64,000 nt of DNA from Desertivirga arenae (GCF_017355785.1 NZ_JAFEWE010000004.1:1-64000); one strand, 5' to 3'. Shown: positions 27,415 through 36,082, counted from the first letter of the stretch. Notes: generated from the letters alone by a model not told the origin. Made by a program: numbers and translations.

Positions 27415-28095
27415 TTGAAAGTACTCATTGTTGAAGACGAGAAAACTTTAGCCTATGAGGTAGAGGCGTTTCTTAAGAAAGCATTCTACCTTGTTGATCT
27501 GGCCCATAATGCCCGGCAGGCTTTAGAGAAGATAGAAATGAATCAATACGACTTTGTGCTACTGGATCTGGGGTTGCCGGATAAAGATGGTTTGATCGTA
27601 CTAGAGCATGCCAAGAAGCATAATTCTGAAGCAGCATTTATAATTTTGACAGCCAGAGGTAACATAGAAGACCGGATAAAAGGTTTAGATTTAGGTGCAG
27701 ATGACTATCTTCCCAAACCTTTTTCTTTGCTGGAACTTCAATCCAGAATGCAGGCGATCTCAAGAAGGAAATTTGGAGTTAAAAATCAAGCACTACAATT
27801 AGGAGAGTTCGAGATTGACCTTCAAAAACGAACAGTTTCCCATAACTCTATTGAGATAGAAATTACGAGGAAGGAATTTGACTTGTTGAGTTATATGCTA
27901 TTGCATAAAAATCGTGTTCTTACAAGAATCCAATTGAGTGAACATATTTGGGGGAGTTTTGTGGACGATGATTACGACTCGAATTATATTGATGTACATA
28001 TTAAGAATATCAGGAAGAAACTAGGTGCTTATGGAAATGTTGAATGGTTGGAAACAGTCAGAGGAGTAGGATACAAAATCAGAAAGCAGGATTGA
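27415..28095 (+). CDS. OmpR/PhoB-type response regulator
   Basis: Receiver domain in residues 1-115 with acidic pocket E7-D8, phospho-acceptor D51 in DFVLLDLGLPDKDG and the conserved Lys in DYLPKPF. A winged-helix DNA-binding domain of the OmpR group follows (RKEFDLLSYMLLHKNRVLTR, DSNYIDVHIKNIRKKL, VRGVGYKI). Length 226. The start is a TTG three bases behind the upstream gene's stop (27410-27412), which suggests coupling. The histidine kinase gene overlaps its stop, so this is its cognate partner. Confidence 0.93.
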   Translation: MKVLIVEDEKTLAYEVEAFLKKAFYLVDLAHNARQALEKIEMNQYDFVLLDLGLPDKDGLIVLEHAKKHNSEAAFIILTARGNIEDRIKGLDLGADDYLPKPFSLLELQSRMQAISRRKFGVKNQALQLGEFEIDLQKRTVSHNSIEIEITRKEFDLLSYMLLHKNRVLTRIQLSEHIWGSFVDDDYDSNYIDVHIKNIRKKLGAYGNVEWLETVRGVGYKIRKQD

Positions 28096-29417
28096 AGTTA
28101 CTAACAAAGCTTACACTCTTTATTACGTTATCGAAGCTTGCGATTGTAATGCTTTTCGTGTTTCTTTTGCCCAATCTCATTGAGAGGATAGCTTCAAAAT
28201 ATACTGATGATTATCTCCGGGAACAGAAGAAGAAGGTAATGACTATTATCTCTAAGAATGGGATTAATTACTACTTGCAGGGAGAGGAAAGCATGGGAAG
28301 TTACACCATGCTTAAGGAGGAGTACATTTCTTTGGCTCCCAGCGAGACCGCATTTTATCCGGATACTATAGAAACTTCTGAACGCATTGTTGAAAGTGAT
28401 ACTTTAAATTACCGGCTCCTTACTTATAATTTTAAAGCGGATAACAAGCGCTACCTGCTTGAGATAGGAAAAACTACGGCCACTATAAGTCAATACAACC
28501 GGCCTCTTCAGAAAATTGCTTTGTGGGTGTTGATCGCTCTTACTCTATTTACTTTAGTTGCTGATTTGATTTATACCCGCTTCCTGCTGGCGCCATTGGG
28601 TAAAATTATCAAAAGCAAGTTAGTGAACAGACGTTTTCCTTTTAATGACGATCCTCATCCTGTTATAACCTCAACCTCTGATTTCAGATACCTTGATAGC
28701 TCTCTCATGACTCTCATGACTCAGATTCATGAGGCGTTTGAAAAGGAGAGGGAGTTCACTGCAAATGCCTCTCATGAGCTAATGACTCCAATCAGTATCC
28801 TTCAGAATAAAATAGAGAATTTGTTGGGAGAAACTGAGGTTTCAGACCTTATTCAGCGAAAATTGATTGAAATGCATCGCACCCTAAACCGGCTCAAGAA
28901 GATCGTGAACTCATTGCTGCTCATCTCCAGGATCGACAATGAACAGTTCTCCCGTTCAGAGGTAGTCTCACTCAAAGTTTTGCTGGAGGACGTAATGGAC
29001 GACATAAGTCATAGATTAGAGGAAAAGGAGATTGGTTTCCGCTTGTCTTTAAAGGAAAATATCACTTTAAAGAACTGTAACAGAGATCTTCTATATCAAC
29101 TTTTTTATAATCTCATCAATAATGCTATAAAATATAATAAGCCGAATGGAGATATAACGATTCAAGATTCCTACCATGCCGGAAGTTTCTATCAAATCTT
29201 TATCGAAGACACGGGAATAGGTATTCCTGCAGAAGACATTCCTACTATTTTCAATCGCTTCAAGAAATCTAATCTGTCAGAGGCAGGAGGGTATGGACTG
29301 GGTTTATCTATTGTAAAAAGCATCGCCAATTATCATAGGATTAATGTGGATGTGAGTTCTGCAGTTTCCAGAGGAACAACTTTCACCCTTGTATTTCCTA
29401 AAGAAATTATTTATTAG
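28092..29417 (+). CDS. Sensor histidine kinase, partner of the adjacent regulator
   Basis: Membrane helix 1 (residues 3-30), a periplasmic sensor segment, helix 2 around residues 145-172, then HisKA with phospho-acceptor His in ANASHELMTPISIL. The HATPase domain has the N box NLINNAIKYNKPNG, G1 DTGIGIPAEDI and G2 YGLGLSIVKSI. I start at the TTG at 28092, which overlaps the TGA of the regulator (ATTGA), giving 441 residues. An ATG at 28044 is in frame, but it would lie 52 bases inside the regulator. A typical HAMP linker is not evident between helix 2 and HisKA. Confidence 0.9.
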   Translation: MKLLTKLTLFITLSKLAIVMLFVFLLPNLIERIASKYTDDYLREQKKKVMTIISKNGINYYLQGEESMGSYTMLKEEYISLAPSETAFYPDTIETSERIVESDTLNYRLLTYNFKADNKRYLLEIGKTTATISQYNRPLQKIALWVLIALTLFTLVADLIYTRFLLAPLGKIIKSKLVNRRFPFNDDPHPVITSTSDFRYLDSSLMTLMTQIHEAFEKEREFTANASHELMTPISILQNKIENLLGETEVSDLIQRKLIEMHRTLNRLKKIVNSLLLISRIDNEQFSRSEVVSLKVLLEDVMDDISHRLEEKEIGFRLSLKENITLKNCNRDLLYQLFYNLINNAIKYNKPNGDITIQDSYHAGSFYQIFIEDTGIGIPAEDIPTIFNRFKKSNLSEAGGYGLGLSIVKSIANYHRINVDVSSAVSRGTTFTLVFPKEIIY

Positions 29418-29474
29418 TTTTTTAACGCAATAGAGATCCTCTATGGGGTATTGAGAAAAACGATGGAATGTGCA

Positions 29475-29505
29475 TTGTTTGTCCTATCGTTCTGCCTTAT
29501 CTTTG
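29475..29505 (+). promoter_or_regulatory. Promoter of ahpC
   Basis: TTG at 29475-29477 is followed after 20 bases by TATCTTTG at 29498-29505, the best match to the Bacteroidetes consensus TTG-N19/20-TAnnTTTG that I see in the window. The ahpC start at 29529 lies 23 bases downstream. Confidence 0.75.
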
Positions 29506-29528
29506 TGCCAAACTTAAAAGAAATATTT

Positions 29529-30074
29529 ATGATTACTATAGGTCAGAAATTCCCTTCATTCGACAAAAAAGCGGTAGTAAGTACTGAAAAAGGAAAAGAA
29601 TTTGATAATCTTTCTTCTGAGTACCTTACTAATGAAGATAACGTTTGGACTGTAATGTTCTGGTGGCCAAAAGATTTTACATTCGTTTGTCCTACTGAAA
29701 TTGCTGAATTTAATAAAGCTTACGGTGAATTCCGTGATAGAGATGCCCGTTTAATAGGAGCTTCTACCGATTCTGAGTTTGTTCACTTAGCCTGGAGAAA
29801 AGATCATGAAGATTTACGCGATCTTAAATTCCCTATGTTAGCGGATACTTCTAAATCATTAGCTGAGGACTTAGGAATTTTAGAACCAACTGAGAAAATT
29901 GCTTATCGTGCTACTTTTATCATCGACCCTCAAGGTATCGTTCGTTGGGTTTCGGTTAATGATTTAAATGTTGGCCGTAATGTAAAAGAAGTTTTAAGAG
30001 TTTTAGATGGCTTACAAACCGATGAACTTTGCCCATGTAACTGGGAAAAAGGACAAGCTACTTTGAACGCTTAA
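29529..30074 (+). CDS. ahpC: Peroxiredoxin of the mycobacterial AhpC type
   Basis: The enzyme reduces peroxides through a peroxidatic Cys54 in FWWPKDFTFVCPTEIAEF. Two resolving cysteines, Cys168 and Cys170 (ELCPCNW), are placed as in Mycobacterium tuberculosis AhpC (Cys61, 174, 176). The whole protein closely follows that enzyme's sequence, from TIGQKFP to GRNVKEVLRVLDGLQTDELC. The true start is the ATG at 29529 (181 residues); an open frame reaches back to 29451 but covers the promoter. The next gene is an AhpD homologue, the known reductant of this AhpC type. Confidence 0.93.
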   Translation: MITIGQKFPSFDKKAVVSTEKGKEFDNLSSEYLTNEDNVWTVMFWWPKDFTFVCPTEIAEFNKAYGEFRDRDARLIGASTDSEFVHLAWRKDHEDLRDLKFPMLADTSKSLAEDLGILEPTEKIAYRATFIIDPQGIVRWVSVNDLNVGRNVKEVLRVLDGLQTDELCPCNWEKGQATLNA

Positions 30075-30094
30075 TTTTTAAAAGAACTACAAGT

Positions 30095-30120
30095 AAAATC
30101 CCCGTAAATCGGGGATTTTT
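30095..30120 (+). terminator. ahpC terminator
   Basis: AAAATCCCCG (30095-30104) pairs with CGGGGATTTT (30110-30119) around a 5-base loop, with the T run at the end of the right arm. It lies 20 bases after the stop and separates ahpC from ahpD. Confidence 0.88.
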
Positions 30121-30322
30121 ACTGTAAGTCTATTTTTTCCAAGTTCGAAGGTTGGCCTTCAAACAGCATTCGTCCCTGTTTGCCTAGTTTGAACTAGAAG
30201 GCTCTTCTTCATATCTAATTCACTTTATCGACATTATCGCTTAATATAAAGTTGCTTCAGTAGGTCGATAAGAACACTCAGCGACTGTCTTAGGTAATGT
30301 CCCTTAAATCATTATTAATACT

Positions 30323-30907
30323 ATGAGCGAAACAACAGAAGTAATAAATGAATTTTTAACAAGTATTGCTGTAGACCCATCATACAGAACAAATACCCTT
30401 GAATTATTAGAAAAAGGCGAATCAAGATACTTACGAGACTTTAAAGTTAATTTTAACAGCACTTTAACTTCTGAGCATTTAAATGCAAAAGAAATAGGTC
30501 TTATAGGAGTAACAATAACTGCTAATAATCACAACAAACCTCTACTGGCTTTTTACACAGATTTTGCCGAGAAGAATGGCGCTACTGCAGAAGAAGTAGG
30601 AGAGGCTGTAGCTTGTGCGTCTTTATTAGCTTCAAACAACGTTTTCTACCGATTCAGGCACTTCACGCAAAAAGAAAAGTATACTCAGATCCCTGCTCGT
30701 ATAAGAATGCAGCTAATGATGAAGCCCGTTACAGGTAAAGAGTTCTTCGAGTTAATGAGTTTAGCTGTATCTGCAGTAAATGGCTGCGAGATGTGTGTGA
30801 ATGCGCATGAGGACTCTCTGATTAAGTTAGGAACTACTGAAGAGCGTATTTTTGATACCGTAAGAATCGCCTCTTTGATTACTGCTACCGGAAAAGTAAT
30901 TTTCTAA
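30323..30907 (+). CDS. ahpD: Alkyl hydroperoxidase AhpD
   Basis: This carboxymuconolactone decarboxylase-fold protein carries the CxxC redox centre Cys155-Cys158 in NGCEMCVNAHE with His162. Glu143 corresponds to Glu118 of M. tuberculosis AhpD and LASNNVFYRFRHF matches its NNVFYR block. AhpD reduces AhpC using lipoamide on a dihydrolipoyl transacetylase. The residue between the cysteines that corresponds to His132 in the mycobacterial proton relay is Met157 here. Length 194. The gene has its own upstream region of about 200 bases behind the ahpC terminator. Confidence 0.88.
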   Translation: MSETTEVINEFLTSIAVDPSYRTNTLELLEKGESRYLRDFKVNFNSTLTSEHLNAKEIGLIGVTITANNHNKPLLAFYTDFAEKNGATAEEVGEAVACASLLASNNVFYRFRHFTQKEKYTQIPARIRMQLMMKPVTGKEFFELMSLAVSAVNGCEMCVNAHEDSLIKLGTTEERIFDTVRIASLITATGKVIF

Positions 30908-30931
30908 CAGGTTTTTAAGGTTGACCATAAT

Positions 30932-30984
30932 TTAAGGCTCAAAGTTTTCCACAAACACTGGTTGTGGAAAACTTTGAGCCTTAA
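30932..30984. terminator. Very long perfect hairpin behind ahpD
   Basis: Bases 30932-30954 are a perfect 23-base inverted repeat of 30962-30984, with the 7-base loop ACACTGG. It begins 24 bases after the ahpD stop. A clean T run is missing, so it may be a processing or stability hairpin rather than a classical terminator. Confidence 0.6.
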
Positions 30985-31122
30985 CAGTTTATTAAACTAG
31001 AAATAATTTTTTATTTTAGTCTAAAGGTTAACCGTGTGAGTCCTGAAGATTTACCCCACATTTCTTCAGTGATAAGAAAGGACTTTTAACGGCAAGGTTT
31101 TTAATTGTAAATTTTGGGATTG

Positions 31123-31154
31123 CCCTCGTACGATGAGTCGTACGAGGGTTTTTT
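31123..31154 (+). terminator. Strong plus-strand terminator
   Basis: CCCTCGTACGA (31123-31133) pairs with TCGTACGAGGG (31138-31148) around TGAG, followed by six T. It ends just before the stop codon of the convergent emrB-type gene, so it stops plus-strand transcripts, perhaps the ahpD transcript, before they enter emrB. Confidence 0.92.
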
Positions 31155-31156
31155 AT

Positions 31157-32701
31157 TTAGTGTGCATCTACCGGCATTGCTACATTCTTCTTGAACTTTT
31201 GCAGATAAAGTAGAGGAATGCAGCATAGCATTATAATACCAACAACCCAATAAGCGTCAGTATAAGTTAATAGCAGGGATTGTTTAGTAACAGTTCCATC
31301 CATTGCTTTCATTGCTACTTTCTGTGCATCAAGAAAAGTATATCCCTTGGCAACAAACGTATGAACCATTCCATTAAATCGCTCAATAAAAGCAGGGTTT
31401 GAGTTGTTAACATGTTCTACGAGTGTAGTTCTGTGGTAACTTTGCCTCACATGAATAAACGTTGTTAATGCTGCGATTCCAAAGGAACCACCAAGTTGTC
31501 TACTCATGTTATTTAAACCTGTTCCCTGACCCATTTCTGCACCTTTCAAGTCTTGTATAGCAAGAGTTGTAAGCGGAACGAACAGTAGGGCCATACCTGC
31601 TCCTCGTATCACTAAAGGCCAGAAAAACTGTTCCGTTCCTGATGCTAATGTCGACTTGCTAAGCATATGGGAGAATACATAGAATAGGAACATTCCTACC
31701 GTTGCCATAAATTGGGCTGGAATGCCTTTTTGGAGCATTTTTCCTATGAATGGCATCATGGCAATCGTGACTAATCCTCCGGGAAAAAGCAGTTCTCCTG
31801 TTTGTTGAGCGGAGAAGCCCAGCAGGTTCTGACAGAATACGGGGAATACAAACATAGATCCATACAGGCCAAACCCAAGTATAAATGAGGTAAACATCCC
31901 AATGGAAAAACTTCGATGTCTCAGGATCTTGAAGTTCACAACCGGATGATCAATTGATGTTTCACGCCAGATGAACAGGAGGAATGAAATAAAAGCTACT
32001 GCAGACAGCACTACAATATAAGTTGCAGCAAACCAATCGTCTCCCTCCCCTTTTTCGAGTACTGTTTGTAAGCTTCCTACCGATAGAGCCAGCAACAGAA
32101 TTCCCCACCAATCTACAGCTCCTTTATTCTCTTTAGGTGTCGATTTTACAAACGTGTAGGTGAAGTATGCAGCTAATATTCCCACCGGAATGTTCACATA
32201 AAAAATCCATGGCCAAGCAAGGTGATCAGTAATGTATCCACCTATGGTGGGTCCTACTGTGGGTCCTACCACCGCTCCCAGTCCAAATAGAGCAGTAGCC
32301 GTCCCTACTTGGTCTTTAGGCCAGGTTTCCAGCAAAATTGCCTGTGCTGTAGAAATCAAGCCACCTCCGGCAAGTCCCTGCAAAATTCTAAATGCAATAA
32401 GTTCTTCTAAGGTATTCGAATTTCCACAAAGGAATGAAGCTATTGTAAAAACGATAATGGAGGTAAGAAAGTAATTTTTTCTCCCGAACTGACTGCCTAA
32501 CCAACCAGACATGGGAAGGATGATCACGTTGGCAACAGCATAGCCGGTAGTTATCCAAGCTACATCCTCAAGTGTTGCTCCCAGGTTCCCCATAATTTGG
32601 GGAAGGGATACGTTGACAATTGTGGTATCTATAAGTTCCAGCAGAGAAGCAGTAATTACTGTTATCGTAATTACCCACTTCTTTAAACCGTGTTCAGCCA
32701 T
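31157..32701 (-). CDS. DHA2-type MFS drug efflux permease (EmrB-like)
   Basis: The inner-membrane pump of a tripartite efflux system: 514 residues with 14 predicted membrane helices. Family signatures are ELIDTTIVNVSLPQIMGNLG in helix 1, GWLGSQFGRKN as the loop 2-3 motif, LQGLAGGGLISTAQAIL and GLGAVVGPTVGPTIGGYI as the DHA antiporter motif. It is the last gene of tetR-tolC-hlyD-emrB, two bases behind the EmrA-like gene. Substrate range cannot be read from sequence. Confidence 0.93.
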   Translation of the reverse strand: MAEHGLKKWVITITVITASLLELIDTTIVNVSLPQIMGNLGATLEDVAWITTGYAVANVIILPMSGWLGSQFGRKNYFLTSIIVFTIASFLCGNSNTLEELIAFRILQGLAGGGLISTAQAILLETWPKDQVGTATALFGLGAVVGPTVGPTIGGYITDHLAWPWIFYVNIPVGILAAYFTYTFVKSTPKENKGAVDWWGILLLALSVGSLQTVLEKGEGDDWFAATYIVVLSAVAFISFLLFIWRETSIDHPVVNFKILRHRSFSIGMFTSFILGFGLYGSMFVFPVFCQNLLGFSAQQTGELLFPGGLVTIAMMPFIGKMLQKGIPAQFMATVGMFLFYVFSHMLSKSTLASGTEQFFWPLVIRGAGMALLFVPLTTLAIQDLKGAEMGQGTGLNNMSRQLGGSFGIAALTTFIHVRQSYHRTTLVEHVNNSNPAFIERFNGMVHTFVAKGYTFLDAQKVAMKAMDGTVTKQSLLLTYTDAYWVVGIIMLCCIPLLYLQKFKKNVAMPVDAH

Positions 32702-32703
32702 AA

Positions 32704-33744
32704 TTAATCGTTAATTCTAACAGAAGCTTTTACACTCATTCCTGGGCGAAGCTTTGCTGTAAGGTCTTTATTTGCTTTGATTTTAATCTTTACAGGTACA
32801 CGTTGTACTACTTTAACGTAGTTTCCACTCGCGTTATCCGGAGGTAATAAGGAAAACTTAGCTCCTGTTGCTGGAGAGAAATTATAAATTTCGCCTTCTA
32901 TTTTATCGTCAGGGTAAGCATCTACTATAATATCTACCTTTTCTCCGGTATGAAGTTTTTCAAGTTGCGTTTCTTTGAAATTTGCAGTTACATAAATACT
33001 GTTATCATTCACTATTGAGAACAAGCTTTGACCAGCCTGGATCAATTGACCCTTCTGAATGCTTTTACGAGAGACGATCCCACTCACGGGTGCTTTAATA
33101 GTAGTGTAGGATAACTGTAGTTTAGCAAAGTCTACATCTGCTTGTTTCTGGTCAACCCCTGTGCTACTAACTTGAAGTTGTGAGCGGGTTGTTCCTACCT
33201 GCGCTGATGCAGCTTTATATTGATCCTGTGCTGCTTCGAGAGCTGCCCTTGAAGCGTCCCTCTCGGCTTTTACCTGGTCGAATTGCTGCTGGGTAATAGC
33301 TCCTTCTTTAATCAGGTTGGCATATCTTGAATAATCTTTATCAGCCTTCCAGAAACGAACTCTTGCCGCTTCGACATTAGCTTTAGCTGTAGATGAACTG
33401 GCAGAAGTACTGCTTATTTGTGATTGTGATACTCCTACTGTTGCTGAGGCTCCTCTTTGGGCCGCTAATGCCTGCTCCAAACGTATTTCATAGTCGCGGC
33501 TATCTAGTTTTACTAGTACTTGTCCTTGCTCCACATGCTGGTTTTCTTCAAAAAGAATACTATCCACATAACCTCCAACTCTCGCGACGACCGGACTTAT
33601 GTCCCCATCGATTTGAGCGTCATCGGTATCCTCATGATTTTGCAGGTATAAATATTCCCTTATCCCAAAAAAGGCTCCAATTACTAATACAAGTCCAAGG
33701 ATGATAGGTACTATATTTCTCTTTTTTTTCTCGTTATGTTCCAT
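32704..33744 (-). CDS. HlyD/EmrA-type membrane fusion protein
   Basis: Links the inner-membrane pump to the TolC-type channel. One N-terminal membrane helix (residues 9-27, IVPIILGLVLVIGAFFGI), a biotinyl-lipoyl-like half motif (DGDISPVVARVGGYVDSILF), a long helical hairpin of about residues 90-205, then the second lipoyl half TTIKAPVSGIVSRKSIQKGQ and beta-barrel segments. Length 346. It lies between TolC-like and EmrB-like genes with 6 and 2 bases between, in one operon. Confidence 0.92.
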   Translation of the reverse strand: MEHNEKKKRNIVPIILGLVLVIGAFFGIREYLYLQNHEDTDDAQIDGDISPVVARVGGYVDSILFEENQHVEQGQVLVKLDSRDYEIRLEQALAAQRGASATVGVSQSQISSTSASSSTAKANVEAARVRFWKADKDYSRYANLIKEGAITQQQFDQVKAERDASRAALEAAQDQYKAASAQVGTTRSQLQVSSTGVDQKQADVDFAKLQLSYTTIKAPVSGIVSRKSIQKGQLIQAGQSLFSIVNDNSIYVTANFKETQLEKLHTGEKVDIIVDAYPDDKIEGEIYNFSPATGAKFSLLPPDNASGNYVKVVQRVPVKIKIKANKDLTAKLRPGMSVKASVRIND

Positions 33745-33750
33745 TGTTAA

Positions 33751-35124
33751 TTACTTTGAGGTAAGCGTTCCGGTTGATTTTAATAATGTATAGTAAGCCA
33801 AGCCTGCATCAGCTTTAGCCAGTTCAAGATTTATTAAAGATTGATATAATTGAGTTTCTGCATCGATGCGGTCAGTAACAGAGGCAATATTATTCCTGTA
33901 TTTTGATTCGAGGATCCTATCATTCTCCTGTGCCTGGGCGATAGAGCTTTCCAGAATTTTGATGCGATTTAAGGATTTAATATAGTTTTGATAGTCGCGG
34001 TTGACCTCTGTTCTAATATTGTCTTCTGTCAATCTTCTGCTGATATCTACTTCGTCTTTTTTGATTTTTGCTTCCGCTATCCGGCTTTTGTTGGTCCAGA
34101 ACTTATCAATACTCCAACTTAATGAAGCTGCGACAGATGCTGGTGCCAATACCGATTTGTTAGAAGGGAAGGGGTTTGATGATGGGTCGATATAATAAAG
34201 GTTTGCTCCGACGCCAAGTGTAGGCAAGTAATCAGCTTTCAGATCCTTTATGGCATTATCAGCAAGCTTGGACTGAATTTCTGTCTCTCTTAACTCGACC
34301 CTCCGTGTTACCGCCGTGTCAACCATAGTTGAGAATGATTGATTGCCTTCAGTAACATTTCTAAACGAGGTAATCTCCAGCTCAGTAGTTTGTGGCAGAC
34401 CTAAAAGAATATCTAGATTAAAATTTACAATATTCCTATTCGACTCGAGATCTATTGCCGTAAGTTCAATATTATTTCTCTGTAATTGGAATCTTAATAC
34501 GTCGTTTTTAGTGACTATTCCCTGGCTGAAAAATTGCTGAGCCTGTTGAAGTTGCTTATCTACAGCTTGAAGATTCTGTTGGATCACCTTTTGACTCTGC
34601 TGAATGCGGTATAGATTGTAACAGGAATTAACAATGCCATACACAATATCTTCCTTCTGTTTATCTGCATCAAGTTTTGAAATTTGAGTGAGCAAAGAGG
34701 TCGACTCTGTTGCGTATTTCAACTTGTTGCCCGCAAATATCAACTGTTCAATGCTGGCACTGCCTATATAAGCATTCGCTCGACTTGGAAGTCTGATGGG
34801 TTCTGCACTTCCTGGGAGTCGAAATTCATTTGTAAGAATTTCAGCATGATTAAACATCAGACTCGCTGAGGCTTTCGGCAATCGACCTTCTTTTGCCTGA
34901 TTAAAACGTTCAACGGCCTCATTGATCCTAGCTTGCGAAAGTTTAAGAGCATTACTGTTCTGAATACCAAGTTCAACAGCCTCGTCAACACTTAAAACTT
35001 TTTTTTGAGCAAAGCCTATTGAAGGCGCGAAGCTTAAAGCAACAGCGGTCAGGCATGCAGCACCAAGCTTCAAACTTGCTCTTAACAAGTTGGGTGATTT
35101 TAGTTTATGTAGTTGAGTTGTCAT
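33751..35124 (-). CDS. TolC-family outer-membrane efflux channel
   Basis: The outer-membrane component of the efflux complex. A signal peptide ends near residue 40 (AALSFAPSIGFAQ); the mature protein has the two repeated OEP modules with long helices (VDEAVELGIQNSNALKLSQARI and DKQLQQAQQFFSQGIVTKNDVLRFQLQ). The length of 457 residues is typical. It overlaps the end of the TetR gene by four bases and is the second gene of the operon. Confidence 0.9.
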   Translation of the reverse strand: MTTQLHKLKSPNLLRASLKLGAACLTAVALSFAPSIGFAQKKVLSVDEAVELGIQNSNALKLSQARINEAVERFNQAKEGRLPKASASLMFNHAEILTNEFRLPGSAEPIRLPSRANAYIGSASIEQLIFAGNKLKYATESTSLLTQISKLDADKQKEDIVYGIVNSCYNLYRIQQSQKVIQQNLQAVDKQLQQAQQFFSQGIVTKNDVLRFQLQRNNIELTAIDLESNRNIVNFNLDILLGLPQTTELEITSFRNVTEGNQSFSTMVDTAVTRRVELRETEIQSKLADNAIKDLKADYLPTLGVGANLYYIDPSSNPFPSNKSVLAPASVAASLSWSIDKFWTNKSRIAEAKIKKDEVDISRRLTEDNIRTEVNRDYQNYIKSLNRIKILESSIAQAQENDRILESKYRNNIASVTDRIDAETQLYQSLINLELAKADAGLAYYTLLKSTGTLTSK

Positions 35125-35738
35125 AGTCTTCTTAAATGGGCGCTTAGTAAATCGAGTAAATGTCTTTTCAATCTAGGTTTTACCTGTTCTTCCAATACTT
35201 GGTGGTCCTTTAGATCCGCGTTTAATAATTTTGAGGCAAGTACTGATGCATTAAGGAGATAATACTTTGTTCCAAAGATCGTGGCAACAGTTAATTCTGT
35301 ATCTACTTCCCGGAAAGTTCCATTGGTTACTCCTTCTTGAATAACTTTCTGTATTTCGTTAACGTTTTTCATCAACTGATCTATGATAAAATCAGACTTT
35401 TCTGTCCTGCTCTCAAGGGAAAGCTCTCGTTGAATGATTTTATGCCAGCAATTATTATTAAATATGCGATCAGCATAAACATCTACGCACTTTTTTAATT
35501 TATCCCAGGAGGAAATATTTTCTTCTGATATACTGCTTAAAATTTGGCGAAAGTCGCCCAATCTCTTTTCCACAACAGCGTTATAAACTCCGTCTTTTGA
35601 TCCGAAATAGTAATTAAGCATTGCGAGATTAACTCCTGCTTCATTAGCTATTGCTCTTGTAGAGGTTCCATCAAATCCACTTTGGGAAAAGAGCTTTTCA
35701 GCAGCGATCAATATCTGATCTTTCTTTTCTTCTTTCAT
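35121..35738 (-). CDS. TetR/AcrR-family repressor
   Basis: An N-terminal helix-turn-helix domain, KDQILIAAEKLFSQSGFDGTSTRAIANEAGVNLAMLNYYFGSKDGVY, is the standard TetR DNA-binding region. The C-terminal ligand domain is all-helical and unclassified. The start is the ATG at 35738 (205 residues). The frame reaches back to a TTG at 35852 but runs across a palindromic operator and into the small plus-strand gene. As first gene of the tetR-tolC-hlyD-emrB operon it probably represses its own operon through the 28-bp palindrome just upstream. Confidence 0.93.
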   Translation of the reverse strand: MKEEKKDQILIAAEKLFSQSGFDGTSTRAIANEAGVNLAMLNYYFGSKDGVYNAVVEKRLGDFRQILSSISEENISSWDKLKKCVDVYADRIFNNNCWHKIIQRELSLESRTEKSDFIIDQLMKNVNEIQKVIQEGVTNGTFREVDTELTVATIFGTKYYLLNASVLASKLLNADLKDHQVLEEQVKPRLKRHLLDLLSAHLRRL

Positions 35739-35744
35739 GGAAGC

Positions 35745-35772
35745 AAAATTAATCAATCGATTGATTAATTTT
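35745..35772. promoter_or_regulatory. 28-bp perfect palindromic operator for the TetR regulator
   Basis: The sequence centred at 35758/35759 (core AATCAATCGATTGATT) is self-complementary over all 28 bases. It begins six bases upstream of the regulator's ATG and lies in the gap shared with the divergent small gene, so a bound TetR dimer could block both. Confidence 0.8.
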
Positions 35773-35819
35773 ATACAAATAAATTCTTCGATTTGTTTAT
35801 GACATTTTTCTGAATAATT

Positions 35820-35827
35820 TACCTTTG
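35820..35827 (+). promoter_or_regulatory. Possible -7 box of the small membrane-protein gene
   Basis: TACCTTTG matches TAnnTTTG and lies 16 bases before the ATG at 35844. Confidence 0.4.
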
Positions 35828-35843
35828 TTGAAAATTTTGGAAA

Positions 35844-36023
35844 ATGGCACAAGAGAAAGAAAATAAGGATTATAATTTATTCTTCGTTTTAGGAGCAATC
35901 TTCGGCGCTTTAACCGGTTATGCTATTGCTGAAGTAGTACTATGGGCGATTTTAGGTGCAATAATAGGAGCTGTATTTGCTTCTTTCTTTGTTAATGCTC
36001 TCGTAAAAGACAGAACGTACTAA
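35844..36023 (+). CDS. Small membrane protein, 59 residues
   Basis: A short frame MAQEKENKDYNLFFVLGAIF, continuing to a C-terminal VKDRTY, has two hydrophobic segments (residues 13-30 and 34-51) rich in Gly and Ala, with a charged N-terminal tail. No family recognised. It has a plausible -7 box, starts divergently from tetR and is followed by its own terminator, all of which support a real gene. Confidence 0.7.
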   Translation: MAQEKENKDYNLFFVLGAIFGALTGYAIAEVVLWAILGAIIGAVFASFFVNALVKDRTY

Positions 36024-36082
36024 CATTCTGTCTACACTTAATAAGGTTCAACTGATCTTTTCCGGATTAGTTATTCAACATA

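Noticed and set aside
35739-35852. N-terminal extension of the TetR regulator from a TTG start
   Set aside because: It would place coding sequence across the 28-bp palindromic operator and the start of the divergent small gene; the ATG at 35738 directly precedes the helix-turn-helix domain.
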